Assembly (NCBI GenBank): GCA_005473895.2
Contig: SRJI02000003.1
Span: 62,001-126,000, forward strand
Direction: 5' to 3'
DNA from: Carideicomes alvinocaridis
GTDB taxonomy: Bacteria > Pseudomonadota > Alphaproteobacteria > Rhodobacterales > Rhodobacteraceae
Length of the DNA stretch: 64,000 bases
Positions within the stretch are counted from its first letter, which is position 1; the number at the start of each line of letters is the position of its first letter. A program made the position numbers and the translations under genes. Shown piece by piece: positions 1-7,626 of this stretch. The notes under the pieces were generated by a model. That model had not been told where the DNA came from. It worked only from the letters and a program-made list of their open reading frames with translations, and made no database searches.

Positions 1-69
1 GATGTCTGGCTGAACCATCCGCATTGCGCCAAGTTCTGCGTCCTCGGCGGCGCCTCCTGCTCCGGCTGA
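1..69 (+). CDS. C-terminal end of an unidentified protein (5' truncated)
   Basis: The frame is open from the first base to a TGA at 67-69 and gives 22 residues, including three cysteines (local residues 9, 13 and 20) in HCAKFC and GGASCSG. This is too short to place in a family. The composition suits the neighbourhood and the next gene converges on it, so a real gene end is plausible but unproven. Confidence 0.35.
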   Translation, partial: DVWLNHPHCAKFCVLGGASCSG

Positions 70-507
70 CCTTCCGCCATCGGCGAACTCCGCCCCGTCC
101 CGCCCCCGGTGAGCGGGCCATCCATGACATCGCTCTTCGCCGCGACTGCCGCGGGGCTTCTTGGCTTGCGTCCTGAACGCCGGTTCTTCAGCAACGGCTC
201 TTTCTCCTTTTACCCTTTTGTCTCACGCCACTGTCCGCCGAGGCGGACATCTCGGTCCCTACCGCGGCCAGGCCCTGCTCCTGAAAATGATGGCTGGCGG
301 AAAACCTGCCGCTCACCCCAATGTGCTTTTTCTTCTTTGCATCTTCCCCCGGCACGCCCTCCCTTCGGCGAGACTTTTTGAGGCGCGTTTCGACGTAATA
401 GCCTTAGCTTCGCAGGAGAGCGCCAAAAGCCCCGCGGCCCTCTCATTCCTCGGAGCCCCAACGCACTCAGCCCTGACTGCGCGTCGGGCATTCAGATGCC
501 CGGCGTC
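70..507. other. 438-bp convergent intergenic region
   Basis: This lies between the stop of the truncated plus-strand gene and the stop of the last chemotaxis gene. Open frames on both strands here do not resemble any family I know and lack convincing ribosome binding sites. The only structure I see is the hairpin at 485-502. The middle (about 190-390) is pyrimidine-rich and less G+C-rich than the surroundings. Confidence 0.5.
485..502 (-). terminator. Hairpin after the chemotaxis operon
   Basis: CGGGCAT and ATGCCCG form a perfect 7-bp stem with the loop TCAG, starting six bases past the stop of the last minus-strand che gene. No T-run follows, so it may be a 3' end stabiliser or a Rho-assisted end rather than a full intrinsic terminator. 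Confidence 0.4.
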
Positions 508-816
508 TCATGGCCCGTTGCCCGGGTCGGCGAGGCAGGCGGCACGTAGATCGCGCAGCTTGATCTGCGCGGCCGCTATCCCGGGATCGATCTGCGCCTC
601 ATCGTCTACCTCGTCTGCAAGCGAGCCCACGAAAGCTCCCAATGCTTCCAGCGATTGTCGCAACATGTCCACGTTTTGCAGCGCCCCCATCTGGCTCGCC
701 ACCGCTTCATGGGGGATGCTGCCCAGCACGTCGTCCAGATCCTGTGCCACCCCCGACAGCCGCTTGATCTCGTTGGCGGAATTTCGCAGCAAGCGCTGCA
801 ACTGCATCGGCTCCAT
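508..816 (-). CDS. Small helical chemotaxis protein with DxxxQ motif (CheT/CheZ-like candidate)
   Basis: Last gene of the minus-strand che operon, about 102 residues, with no signal peptide or membrane segment and a predominantly helical, acidic composition. Residues 47-54 read QNVDMLRQ, which gives D50-x3-Q54, the catalytic pattern CheZ-type phosphatases use on CheY~P. In Sinorhizobium the last che gene, cheT, is also a small protein with a DxxxQ helix and little CheZ similarity. I therefore suggest a response-regulator phosphatase; this is inference from motif and position. The ATG at 816 has a GGAAGGGA ribosome site. A GTG at 834 overlaps the cheY stop (GTGA) and would add six residues, but lacks a good site. 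Confidence 0.75.
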   Translation of the reverse strand: MEPMQLQRLLRNSANEIKRLSGVAQDLDDVLGSIPHEAVASQMGALQNVDMLRQSLEALGAFVGSLADEVDDEAQIDPGIAAAQIKLRDLRAACLADPGNGP

Positions 817-830
817 GCTCTTCCCTTCCG

Positions 831-1217
831 TCACAGCCGGCCAACCACCCGTTCCACACAGGCCTTAAGGCCTTCGGGCGAGAAGGGTTTCTTGATGTAA
901 TTGTTCATGCCGAGCTTGTGGCCACGCTCGATGATCGCCGGGTCGGCGGTGCCGGTGATCAGGATGAAGCCCACCTGTTTCGTCCGCGCGTGCTGCCGCA
1001 GCCCCTGCAGCAAGGTCAATCCGTCGGCGCCCGGCATGTTGAAGTCGGAAATGACGAGGTGGACGGGATTGACCGCCACCCGCTTGAAGGCAGTGGCCCC
1101 GTCGCCGCAGAAATCGATATTCTTGATCCCCATCCATTCCAGCGCCTGGATGATGAGGCCACGGCTCACCGACATGTCGTCGACGACCATGACACGAAGT
1201 TTCTCGCCGAGACTCAT
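831..1217 (-). CDS. cheY: CheY-type single-domain response regulator (second in operon)
   Basis: 128-residue receiver domain without an output domain. Visible are the acidic pair in VMVVDD (residues 13-14), the phospho-acceptor Asp58 in ISDFNMP, a Thr in ITGTAD (88-90) and the invariant Lys in KKPF (109-110). It would carry phosphate from CheA to the flagellar motor, or act as a phosphate sink. The ATG overlaps the cheR stop by 4 bp (ATGA) and has an AGGAG site. A longer open frame upstream lies inside cheR and is not needed. The place after cheR matches the motor CheY of Sinorhizobium, but sequence alone does not tell motor from sink. Confidence 0.93.
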   Translation of the reverse strand: MSLGEKLRVMVVDDMSVSRGLIIQALEWMGIKNIDFCGDGATAFKRVAVNPVHLVISDFNMPGADGLTLLQGLRQHARTKQVGFILITGTADPAIIERGHKLGMNNYIKKPFSPEGLKACVERVVGRL

Positions 1218-2125
1218 GTACTGACTCCTTTCTGGCTCTGGGGATTGACGGGCAGCTCCGAGGGCGCATCTGTTCGTCGGTATTGGGTGATCCCGGCGGG
1301 GACGAGCAGCCCCTGAGCCTCGCGGCCGACCCGCTCCGAATGGCCGATAAAGAGGTGACCGCCGGGGGGGAGCAGGGCCGCAAAGCGCTGCCACAGCCGT
1401 TCCTGTGTTTCGGCATCGAAATAGATCACGACGTTGCGGCAGAAGATGATGTCGAAACCACGCGACATCGGCCAGTCCCCCATCAGGTTCAGTTCCGCGA
1501 AGGTAATGAGCCGGCGCAGATCGGCACTGACCTCGAAGATGGTCTCTGCGTCGGCACGGTGAAAGTACCGCTGCTCCAGTGGCTTGGGCACGCCGTTGCG
1601 GTGAATGTCGGGATAGCGGCCGGCTCGGGCACGCGCGATCACTGCGGGGTCGAGATCGGTGGCGAGGATGCGAATGTCGTGGCGCGCCGCGTCCGGACAG
1701 GACTCCAGCACACGGATGGCGAGGCTGTAGGGTTCCTCCCCGGTGGAACAGCCCGCAGACCAGATCCGCAGGCGACCGCCATTCCGGGCGCGCTCGATCA
1801 GCGGCGGCAGGATCTCTTCCTGCAGCGCGACAAAATGATGTTCCTCCCGAAAAAAGCGCGTGACGTTCGTGGTCAGCGCCGAGATCAGGTGTTGCCGCTC
1901 CTCCAATCCGTCACGGCCCTCGACGAAGCGGCAATAGGCGGAGTAATCTGGAAGGCCAAGCTGGCGCAGCCGCCGAGCGAGCCGCGATACGACCAACCCC
2001 TTCTTGGCCTCGGTCAGCACGATGCCCGAAACGTCATGGACAAGCCGGGCGATGGTGCGGAAGGTCTCGTCGTCGATCGCGAGGTCCTGGCCCGGCCCCG
2101 GCGCAAGAGTGTTCGGAGCGTTCAT
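1214..2125 (-). CDS. cheR: Chemotaxis protein methyltransferase CheR
   Basis: 303 residues, the normal length of CheR, which methylates receptor glutamates using S-adenosylmethionine. An N-terminal helical CheR domain (about 15-80) precedes the SAM-dependent domain. TTNVTRFFRE (85-94), WSAGCSTGEEPYS (122-134, the SAM loop) and FCRNVVIYFD are typical. The ATG at 2125 overlaps the cheW stop by 4 bp, so I reject the much longer upstream frame, which is cheW read out of frame. Translational coupling to cheW and the next cheY is likely. The receptor at 7627-9630 carries a C-terminal sequence of the type that tethers CheR. Confidence 0.95.
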   Translation of the reverse strand: MNAPNTLAPGPGQDLAIDDETFRTIARLVHDVSGIVLTEAKKGLVVSRLARRLRQLGLPDYSAYCRFVEGRDGLEERQHLISALTTNVTRFFREEHHFVALQEEILPPLIERARNGGRLRIWSAGCSTGEEPYSLAIRVLESCPDAARHDIRILATDLDPAVIARARAGRYPDIHRNGVPKPLEQRYFHRADAETIFEVSADLRRLITFAELNLMGDWPMSRGFDIIFCRNVVIYFDAETQERLWQRFAALLPPGGHLFIGHSERVGREAQGLLVPAGITQYRRTDAPSELPVNPQSQKGVST

Positions 2126-2589
2126 GCGACTTCTCTGATCGCAGTGGGAAGGACGCGGGACAGGTCCATCTTTCGGATCATCTTCCCTTCGACCACGACA
2201 ACGCCTGAAATATAGGCCTTGACCTCGTCGGCGGCGATCTCCGGGACCGGCTGTATATCCTCCTCGTTGACGGTGAGTATGTCGGAGACGACATCGGCCA
2301 GAAGCCCAACGGTCTGACTGCCGATGACAGTGATGATGATCACATGTCGTGGCCCTGGTTCGATGGCGCCCAAACCCAGCCGCTCCGACAGATCCACGAC
2401 CGGTACGACGGAACCTCGAAGGTTGATCACCCCTTTCACATAGGGTTGCGCATGCGGCAGCAGGGTCGTTTCCGTCCATCCGCGAATCTCGCGTACTGAC
2501 ATGATATCGAAACAGAAATCCTGCCCCGAGACACGGAAGGCGACAACCTCCCGGCCCTTCCCGCTGGTCCTGGTGGTGGTATCCGTCAT
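2122..2589 (-). CDS. cheW: Chemotaxis coupling protein CheW
   Basis: 155-residue single CheW domain that links CheA to chemoreceptors in the cytoplasmic array. Characteristic segments are FCFDIMSVREIRGW near the N-terminus and VKGVINLRGSVVPVVDL, the most conserved CheW stretch, followed by GLLADVVSDIL. It sits three bases after the cheA stop and overlaps cheR by 4 bp, so it belongs to the same transcript. Nothing unusual is seen. Confidence 0.96.
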   Translation of the reverse strand: MTDTTTRTSGKGREVVAFRVSGQDFCFDIMSVREIRGWTETTLLPHAQPYVKGVINLRGSVVPVVDLSERLGLGAIEPGPRHVIIITVIGSQTVGLLADVVSDILTVNEEDIQPVPEIAADEVKAYISGVVVVEGKMIRKMDLSRVLPTAIREVA

Positions 2590-2592
2590 CTC

Positions 2593-4704
2593 TTACCTCG
2601 CTAACTGCAACTGCAGGTCGGCTCCCGCGGCACCCACCGTGTCGCGGATGATGCTGTCCGGATCGATGATGAGCGCGATGCGCCCGTCACCCAGAATCGT
2701 CGCGGCGGCGACCCCATGAACATGGCCGTAGTTCGTTTCCAGACTCTTGATGACGACTTGCCGCTGGTCCTGAATGGCATCGACGATGAGCGCGCAATGG
2801 GTCGTGCTGTCGGTCTCCACCATCAGCAACACGTGGCCATCCAGATTTTGAGGAGTGCGGCGCAGGCCGAAGGTCTCGCCGAGGTCGACGATGGGGACCA
2901 GGCGTTCGCGGTTGGCCACGACACGGCCCGTCGCGCCGATCGAATGGATTTCGGCGGTTCGAGTCTGAAGCGATTCCTGGATCGCAGTGATCGGCACCAC
3001 CATCGTTTGGCCGGCGACCTCGATCACCATCCCCTCCATCACCGCAAGCGTCAGCGGCAATGAGATGGAAAAGGTGGTCCCTTCCCCCGGTGTCGAGGCG
3101 ATTGATACGCGGCCGCCCAAGGTCTGGACCTCGCTGCGCGCTACATCTAGACCGACCCCGCGACCGGATAGTTCGGAGACCTGTTCCTTCGACGAAAATC
3201 CCGGAAGAAACAGCAGGTTGTCGATTTCAACGGCGCTAAGGTCGGCCTCCGGCGAAACGAGCCCCTTGCTCTCGGCGATTTTCCTGACCTTTTCGCGGTT
3301 GATGCCGCCGCCATCGTCGGAAATGTCGATCATCACTCGGCCAGACCGGTGGGCCGCGGACAAGATCACGGTCCCTTCCTCCGGCTTGCCGGCTTCTCGG
3401 CGTGCCTCGGGGCTTTCGAGCCCGTGATCCACGGCGTTCCGTATCATGTGGGTCAACGGGTCGATCAAACGCTCGATCACCGTCTTGTCGACCTCGGTAT
3501 GCTCGCCCTGGGTGACGAGGCGGACACGTTTGCCCGTGGCGGTCGCTGCCTCGCGGACGATCCGCGCCATGCGCTGGAACATCGGCTTGACCGGTTGGGC
3601 GCGGATCGCCATCACGCCCTCCTGGATCTCGCCGGCGAGCTGTTTGAGGCTTTCCAGCCCGCCCGAAACCTCGTTCTCCGAAGGAAGCTCCAGCTGGGCA
3701 ATCGATTGCGACAGCATCGCTTCCTTGATCACCAACTCGCCCACGAGGTTGATCAGCTTGTCCACACGATCGAGATCCACCCTGATGGTCGCGGTCGCCG
3801 CGCCCCGGGGAGGGCCGCCCGAGGTCTTCTCTGTAGCGCTCTCGGTCTTTTCCGCCGTTTGTGCCGGGGGTGGCGGAGCTGTCTCTGCGAGCAGTGACGC
3901 TTCAGGGGAGACGGAAATCAAGTCTTCAAGACTGGGAAGATCGCCATCTTCGAGCCCTGCGGCGCCAAGAGACGAAATTTCCAACCTGCAGGCATCCTCG
4001 ACGAACTCGAAAACCGCCCTGATTTCCCCTTCCGATTCTTCTGTCTCGAGCCCGAGCTGCCATTGGATATGACACTGTTCCGGATCGAGATCTTCCAGCA
4101 GCGGCACCCGAGACAGATCTGCCCTTGCTTCGAGCCGGCCCAGCCGTTCCAGCGACCGGAAGAGCAGCGCCGGTTCGTTATTTGAGCGGAACAGATCCGC
4201 CTCCGGCTCGAACAGGATGGAGATGCTGCCAGGCCCCTCTTGCGCCTCACCCATCGCATCAAGATCGAGCACGACGGGCTCGAAAGCCGGCAGACCTTCT
4301 TCTTCCTGCGGCTGCTCGCCGATGAGGCTGTCTAACTCCTCCCTCAGTTCCTCACCGCCCGGCAACGGCCCCCCGGCCTCGTCGCGAGCGGCGGAGACAA
4401 GGTCGGCCAGGTGATCGCCGCAGCGCTGAAAGAGCATAAGCGTCTCTTCACCCGCCTCCAGGTCGCCGGACCGGAGTTTGTCGAGCGCCGTTTCGAAATG
4501 GTGGGCAAAGGCCACAAGCGCGTCGAAGCCGAAGGCGCCGGCACCGCCCTTAATCGAATGAACGGCCCGAAAGACCGCATGTACGGTCTCCGCTTCGTGT
4601 GCGCCGCTGACCATGAGCGCAAAGCCGTCCTGCATGGCTTCCAGGAGTTCCTCGCATTCCTGGAAGAAGGAATCGCGGAAATCGTCGCTGCTGACCGAAC
4701 TCAT
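2593..4704 (-). CDS. cheA: Chemotaxis histidine kinase CheA
   Basis: 703 residues with the full CheA layout. The N-terminal Hpt domain has the phosphorylated His49 in VHSIKGG. An acidic linker and CheY-binding region (about 130-290) follow, including a Pro/Glu/Thr-rich stretch. The dimerisation domain begins around RVDKLINLVGELV. The ATPase domain has IRNAVDHG (N box), DDGGGI (G1) and GRGVGLDVA (G2). A C-terminal CheW-like domain starts near VMEGMVIEVAG. It autophosphorylates under receptor control and passes phosphate to the two CheY proteins; transfer to the CheB of this window looks impossible because its receiver is degenerate. The 4-bp overlap with the upstream cheY implies coupling. Confidence 0.97.
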   Translation of the reverse strand: MSSVSSDDFRDSFFQECEELLEAMQDGFALMVSGAHEAETVHAVFRAVHSIKGGAGAFGFDALVAFAHHFETALDKLRSGDLEAGEETLMLFQRCGDHLADLVSAARDEAGGPLPGGEELREELDSLIGEQPQEEEGLPAFEPVVLDLDAMGEAQEGPGSISILFEPEADLFRSNNEPALLFRSLERLGRLEARADLSRVPLLEDLDPEQCHIQWQLGLETEESEGEIRAVFEFVEDACRLEISSLGAAGLEDGDLPSLEDLISVSPEASLLAETAPPPPAQTAEKTESATEKTSGGPPRGAATATIRVDLDRVDKLINLVGELVIKEAMLSQSIAQLELPSENEVSGGLESLKQLAGEIQEGVMAIRAQPVKPMFQRMARIVREAATATGKRVRLVTQGEHTEVDKTVIERLIDPLTHMIRNAVDHGLESPEARREAGKPEEGTVILSAAHRSGRVMIDISDDGGGINREKVRKIAESKGLVSPEADLSAVEIDNLLFLPGFSSKEQVSELSGRGVGLDVARSEVQTLGGRVSIASTPGEGTTFSISLPLTLAVMEGMVIEVAGQTMVVPITAIQESLQTRTAEIHSIGATGRVVANRERLVPIVDLGETFGLRRTPQNLDGHVLLMVETDSTTHCALIVDAIQDQRQVVIKSLETNYGHVHGVAAATILGDGRIALIIDPDSIIRDTVGAAGADLQLQLAR

Positions 4705-5081
4705 GTTCCGCCTCCCGGAATTGCCACGCGCTCGATCGCCCAGATGAGCTTCTCTTCGTCGAAGGGCTTCACGATCCAGCCGGTTGCCCCGGCTTCGCGC
4801 GCGCGGGCCTTGAGGTCAGGGGCGCTCTCGGTCGTGAGAACCAGGATCGGCATGATCCTGTCGCGATAGAGCTTCCTGACGTTTTCGATGAAACCGAAGC
4901 CGTCGAGCCTGGGCATGTTGATGTCGGTGATGATCACGTCCGGCAGGGCATCTGCCAGCCGCCGAAGCCCGTCCTCGCCGTCCTCGGCGAGGTCCACCTC
5001 GAAACCGGCGCGGCCGAGCGCGGCGCTGATGAGGTTTCGCATGGTGCGGGAATCGTCCACAGCGAGGATCTTCAGGCTCAT
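4701..5081 (-). CDS. cheY: CheY-type single-domain response regulator (first in operon)
   Basis: 126 residues. The receiver features are the acidic pair in AVDDS (9-10), phospho-acceptor Asp53 in ITDINMP, Thr83/84 in VLTTES and Lys105 in IVKPFDEE. This is closer to the classical CheY pattern than the protein at 831-1217. It lies directly upstream of cheA with a 4-bp overlap, where Sinorhizobium has the phosphate-sink regulator CheY1. A sink role is thus possible by position only. It overlaps the STAS gene by 4 bp. Confidence 0.94.
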   Translation of the reverse strand: MSLKILAVDDSRTMRNLISAALGRAGFEVDLAEDGEDGLRRLADALPDVIITDINMPRLDGFGFIENVRKLYRDRIMPILVLTTESAPDLKARAREAGATGWIVKPFDEEKLIWAIERVAIPGGGT

Positions 5082-5416
5082 TCGGACACCTCCACGGCAA
5101 GGTCAGTCCCGGGTTCTACGGCCGTCTCGCCGCCGGCGTCCGGGTCTTCGCCCAATCCGATCTCCTCGGACGGTATTCCCAGCAGGCGACACCCCTCCAG
5201 GAAGGCATCGCTTGGTGCATCGATACGGAAGAGCTGCTCGTCCGCCTTCCATTGCCGATGCGCGGCCACCAGAACCTGGAGCGACAGCGCTCCGATGAAG
5301 TCGACGCCCCCCGCCTCCAGTGTCAGAGGTCCACCCCGAAGGGCAGTCAGCTCCCCGGCAAGTGATCCCGCGGCAGGCCCGTCGAGGCGAGTGGATAGCT
5401 TCAGATTCTGGTCCAT
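5078..5416 (-). CDS. STAS-domain protein heading the che operon
   Basis: 112 residues. A STAS (anti-sigma-antagonist-like) fold is indicated by LTLEAGGVDFIGALSLQVL (31-49) followed by an amphipathic helix and LFRIDAPSDAFLEGCRLLG. The canonical DSSG phosphoacceptor motif is replaced by IGALS, so phosphoregulation of the usual type is doubtful. An acidic tail of about 25 residues (DPDAGGETAVEPGTD) follows. The ATG at 5416 is preferred because everything upstream lacks family resemblance. STAS proteins at the head of alphaproteobacterial che operons are known by position, with poorly defined function. First gene of the seven-gene transcript. Confidence 0.85.
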   Translation of the reverse strand: MDQNLKLSTRLDGPAAGSLAGELTALRGGPLTLEAGGVDFIGALSLQVLVAAHRQWKADEQLFRIDAPSDAFLEGCRLLGIPSEEIGLGEDPDAGGETAVEPGTDLAVEVSE

Positions 5417-5948
5417 GGTCGTAACCCTGATCGAGCGGAATATCGGTGAAGCGTCATGCGGTCGGGATGCGGCCCCGGCGAAAGGCGGGTTTGTTTGCAT
5501 TCTGTCAGCCCCCGCGAGGCTCGGAGCACCCACGCGCCCCATTGCGTACAGGGGCATCCGGCCCCCAAACCGGCCTTACCGCCCCGGTCGACGCCAGACT
5601 GAGCCGCCCTGAATCTGACCGGCGCCGACAAGCCTCCTGCGACCGACCGGAAAACCCTAGGCCAGCGCCAATGAAAGCTCCTGTATTCATCTGTTCTGCG
5701 CCCCGTTCGCCCTATTATCGCGTCTCGCCGGCTCTCTTCCTGACAATTCACAGGACGAGAGACCAAATCGGCACTCAGCCGGACGGTCCACATCTCGTCC
5801 AAACCGATCTGCCGGCGACTCATGAGCTATCAGCAGGAGATAAAGCGGCCGTTAACGCGGGAGCGTATCCCCCGTCAAAATTCGGAGGGGCGTTTGGCGA
5901 CTCTTAACTTTTCCCTGCCAAAGAGGGGTGACGATTGGTGGAGGCCCA
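5417..5948. promoter_or_regulatory. 532-bp divergent promoter region of the two che transcription units
   Basis: The seven-gene che operon (minus) and cheB-cheD (plus) start from opposite sides of this region, so promoters for both must lie here. Open frames within it look like chance frames of G+C-rich DNA. The strongest element is the imperfect palindrome at 5732-5761. I could not assign sigma-70, sigma-28 or sigma-54 boxes with confidence. Confidence 0.6.
5732..5761. promoter_or_regulatory. 11-bp inverted repeat in the che divergent region
   Basis: CTCTCTTCCTG and CAGGACGAGAG are inverted copies matching at 10 of 11 positions around the 8-base spacer ACAATTCA. The site is about 315 bp from the STAS start and 190 bp from cheB. 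It could be a regulator binding site or an RNA hairpin in either leader; no regulator gene is adjacent. Confidence 0.45.
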
Positions 5949-6953
5949 ATGCGCAGCGACCCCGTATCGAAACCCCGTATCCTGCTCGCGGACAGCACGG
6001 AAACACGGTGCGCTCTGCGCGCGGCGGCAATCGGCGAGGGTGATCGCGCAGTGCTGCTGGCGGAGGTTCACAATCTGACGGACGCCTACAATCTGACGGA
6101 ACTCGAGACGCCGTCGCTCGTGGCGATTTCGGAGGAACTCGCCCTCACCCCGGCTTTCGCGATGTTTTCCACGTTGCTTCAATGTCTCGGCCTGCCGCTT
6201 CTCATCCTCGGGACCCGGCCCTTCGACCACTGGCAGGGCCCACTCATGCCGCGCTATGCGACGCTGGACGATCGTGGGCGCGGGAAAGACCTGGCCGAGA
6301 CGGCAGCGCAGCTCCTCGGGCTCTTGTCGTCACGGACCGCCCCGCCCGGCCCGAATGACCAGAACGGGCGATTCGTTGTCATCGGAGCCTCCACTGGCGG
6401 GGTCGAAGCGCTGATTTCCGTTCTGGGCCAATACCCTGCCGATTGTCCGCCGACACTCGTGGTGCAGCATATACGGCCGGATTTTCTGGCGGGGCTGGTG
6501 CGTCGTCTGGACCGCGTCTGCCCAGCGCAGGTGGCGGAAGCACGGGACGGTGCCAGTATGTCGCCGGGCCTTGTCCAGCTCGCCCCGGGCAGCGAACGCC
6601 ATCTGGTGATCGAGGGCCAGAGCAGACCGCGCTGCCGCCTCGTTCACGGAAGCCCCGTGAGCGGTCACCGACCCTCAGTGGACATGCTGTTCCGGTCGGC
6701 CGTTCCTTTCGGAGCGAGGACCATAGGCGTGCTCCTGACCGGCATGGGCCGCGACGGCGCCGAGGGCCTGGCGGAGTTGCGCAAGGCCGGCGCCTGGACC
6801 ATAGCACAGGACCGCGAGACCTCCATCGTCTACGGCATGCCGCGAGCCGCGGCGGAACTGGGCGGGGTATCGGAACAATTGCCCCTCCCCCGGATCGGCG
6901 ACGCCCTCCTGTCGGCAGCCACCGCGACTCCGGTCGGAGCGCGCCATGTCTGA
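5949..6953 (+). CDS. cheB: Receptor methylesterase CheB with degenerate receiver domain
   Basis: 334 residues. The C-terminal catalytic domain is intact: Ser148 in GASTGG, His174 in VVQHIRP and Asp269 in GMGRDGAEG form the esterase triad that demethylates or deamidates receptor side chains. The N-terminal ~125 residues have the size of a receiver domain, but only one acid in ILLADST and the sequence SLVAISEEL where the phospho-acceptor Asp belongs. Activation by CheA phosphate is therefore probably lost. The ATG at 5949 has a GGTGGAGG site five bases upstream; a GTG at 5928 in the same frame is less likely. cheB is moved out of the main operon and starts divergently, overlapping cheD by 8 bp. 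Confidence 0.92.
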   Translation: MRSDPVSKPRILLADSTETRCALRAAAIGEGDRAVLLAEVHNLTDAYNLTELETPSLVAISEELALTPAFAMFSTLLQCLGLPLLILGTRPFDHWQGPLMPRYATLDDRGRGKDLAETAAQLLGLLSSRTAPPGPNDQNGRFVVIGASTGGVEALISVLGQYPADCPPTLVVQHIRPDFLAGLVRRLDRVCPAQVAEARDGASMSPGLVQLAPGSERHLVIEGQSRPRCRLVHGSPVSGHRPSVDMLFRSAVPFGARTIGVLLTGMGRDGAEGLAELRKAGAWTIAQDRETSIVYGMPRAAAELGGVSEQLPLPRIGDALLSAATATPVGARHV

Positions 6954-7488
6954 TGGCCTGCGTACCATCCCGGTCATCCAGGGGGAGTTCCAGATTTCCG
7001 ACGACCCCAATGATGTGTTGACGACGATTCTAGGCTCGTGCGTCGCGGCCTGTCTCTATGATCCGGTCGCAGGCATCGGCGGCATGAATCACTTCCTCCT
7101 TCCCGGCACCGATCCGAGGGCCAGCAGCAACGTCAAATACGGTGCTCATTCCATGGAAAGGCTGATCAACGGACTGCTTCGTAGGGGGGCACAGCGCCCG
7201 CGAATCTCCGCCAAGCTCTTCGGGGGGGCGAATGTCGTGCAAGGGCTTTCCGACATCGGCCGCAACAATGCCGAATTTGCCAGGCACTTCATCGCGGAGG
7301 AGGGCTTCGCCCTGGTGGCGGAGGACCTGCGCGGAAGTCAGGGGCGGCGTGTCCGATTCTGGCCGGTGAGCGGCCGGGCCCAGATCATGCTCCTCGACCC
7401 GGACCGCGCGGCCGCCTCCGTCCGCTCGGTGCTCGCCGCCCCGCCGAAGTTGCCGGAGGCGCCGACGGGGGAGGTCGATCTGTTCTGA
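6946..7488 (+). CDS. cheD: Chemoreceptor glutamine deamidase CheD
   Basis: 180 residues. CheD deamidates receptor glutamines, and in some species it also acts on CheY-type regulators. The catalytic Cys32 in LGSCVAACLYDP and His49 in GIGGMNHFLLPG are present, with a Thr at 26-27 for the third residue. The later segment KLFGGANV is family-typical. It overlaps the end of cheB by 8 bp and is followed after 138 bp by a chemoreceptor gene, so the adaptation enzymes and one target receptor are grouped. Confidence 0.95.
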   Translation: MSDGLRTIPVIQGEFQISDDPNDVLTTILGSCVAACLYDPVAGIGGMNHFLLPGTDPRASSNVKYGAHSMERLINGLLRRGAQRPRISAKLFGGANVVQGLSDIGRNNAEFARHFIAEEGFALVAEDLRGSQGRRVRFWPVSGRAQIMLLDPDRAAASVRSVLAAPPKLPEAPTGEVDLF

Positions 7489-7626
7489 CGCGACCCACGA
7501 CCACCAAAAAAGACAGGCGGGCAACGCGATCTTAACCCGCTCCCCTCATCTTGCCCATGACCGGCCGGGCTGCCCTCGGGCGGCCTCGATCCCAACCCAC
7601 GACAGCCGCGCTCCCAGGAGAGGTAC

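Noticed and set aside
161-868. Open frame in the 70-507 region running into the che operon
   Set aside because: It overlaps two che genes on the other strand and has no ribosome site or family resemblance.
5446-5907. Open frames in the che divergent region
   Set aside because: No family match and no start site; the region is better explained as promoters and a palindrome.
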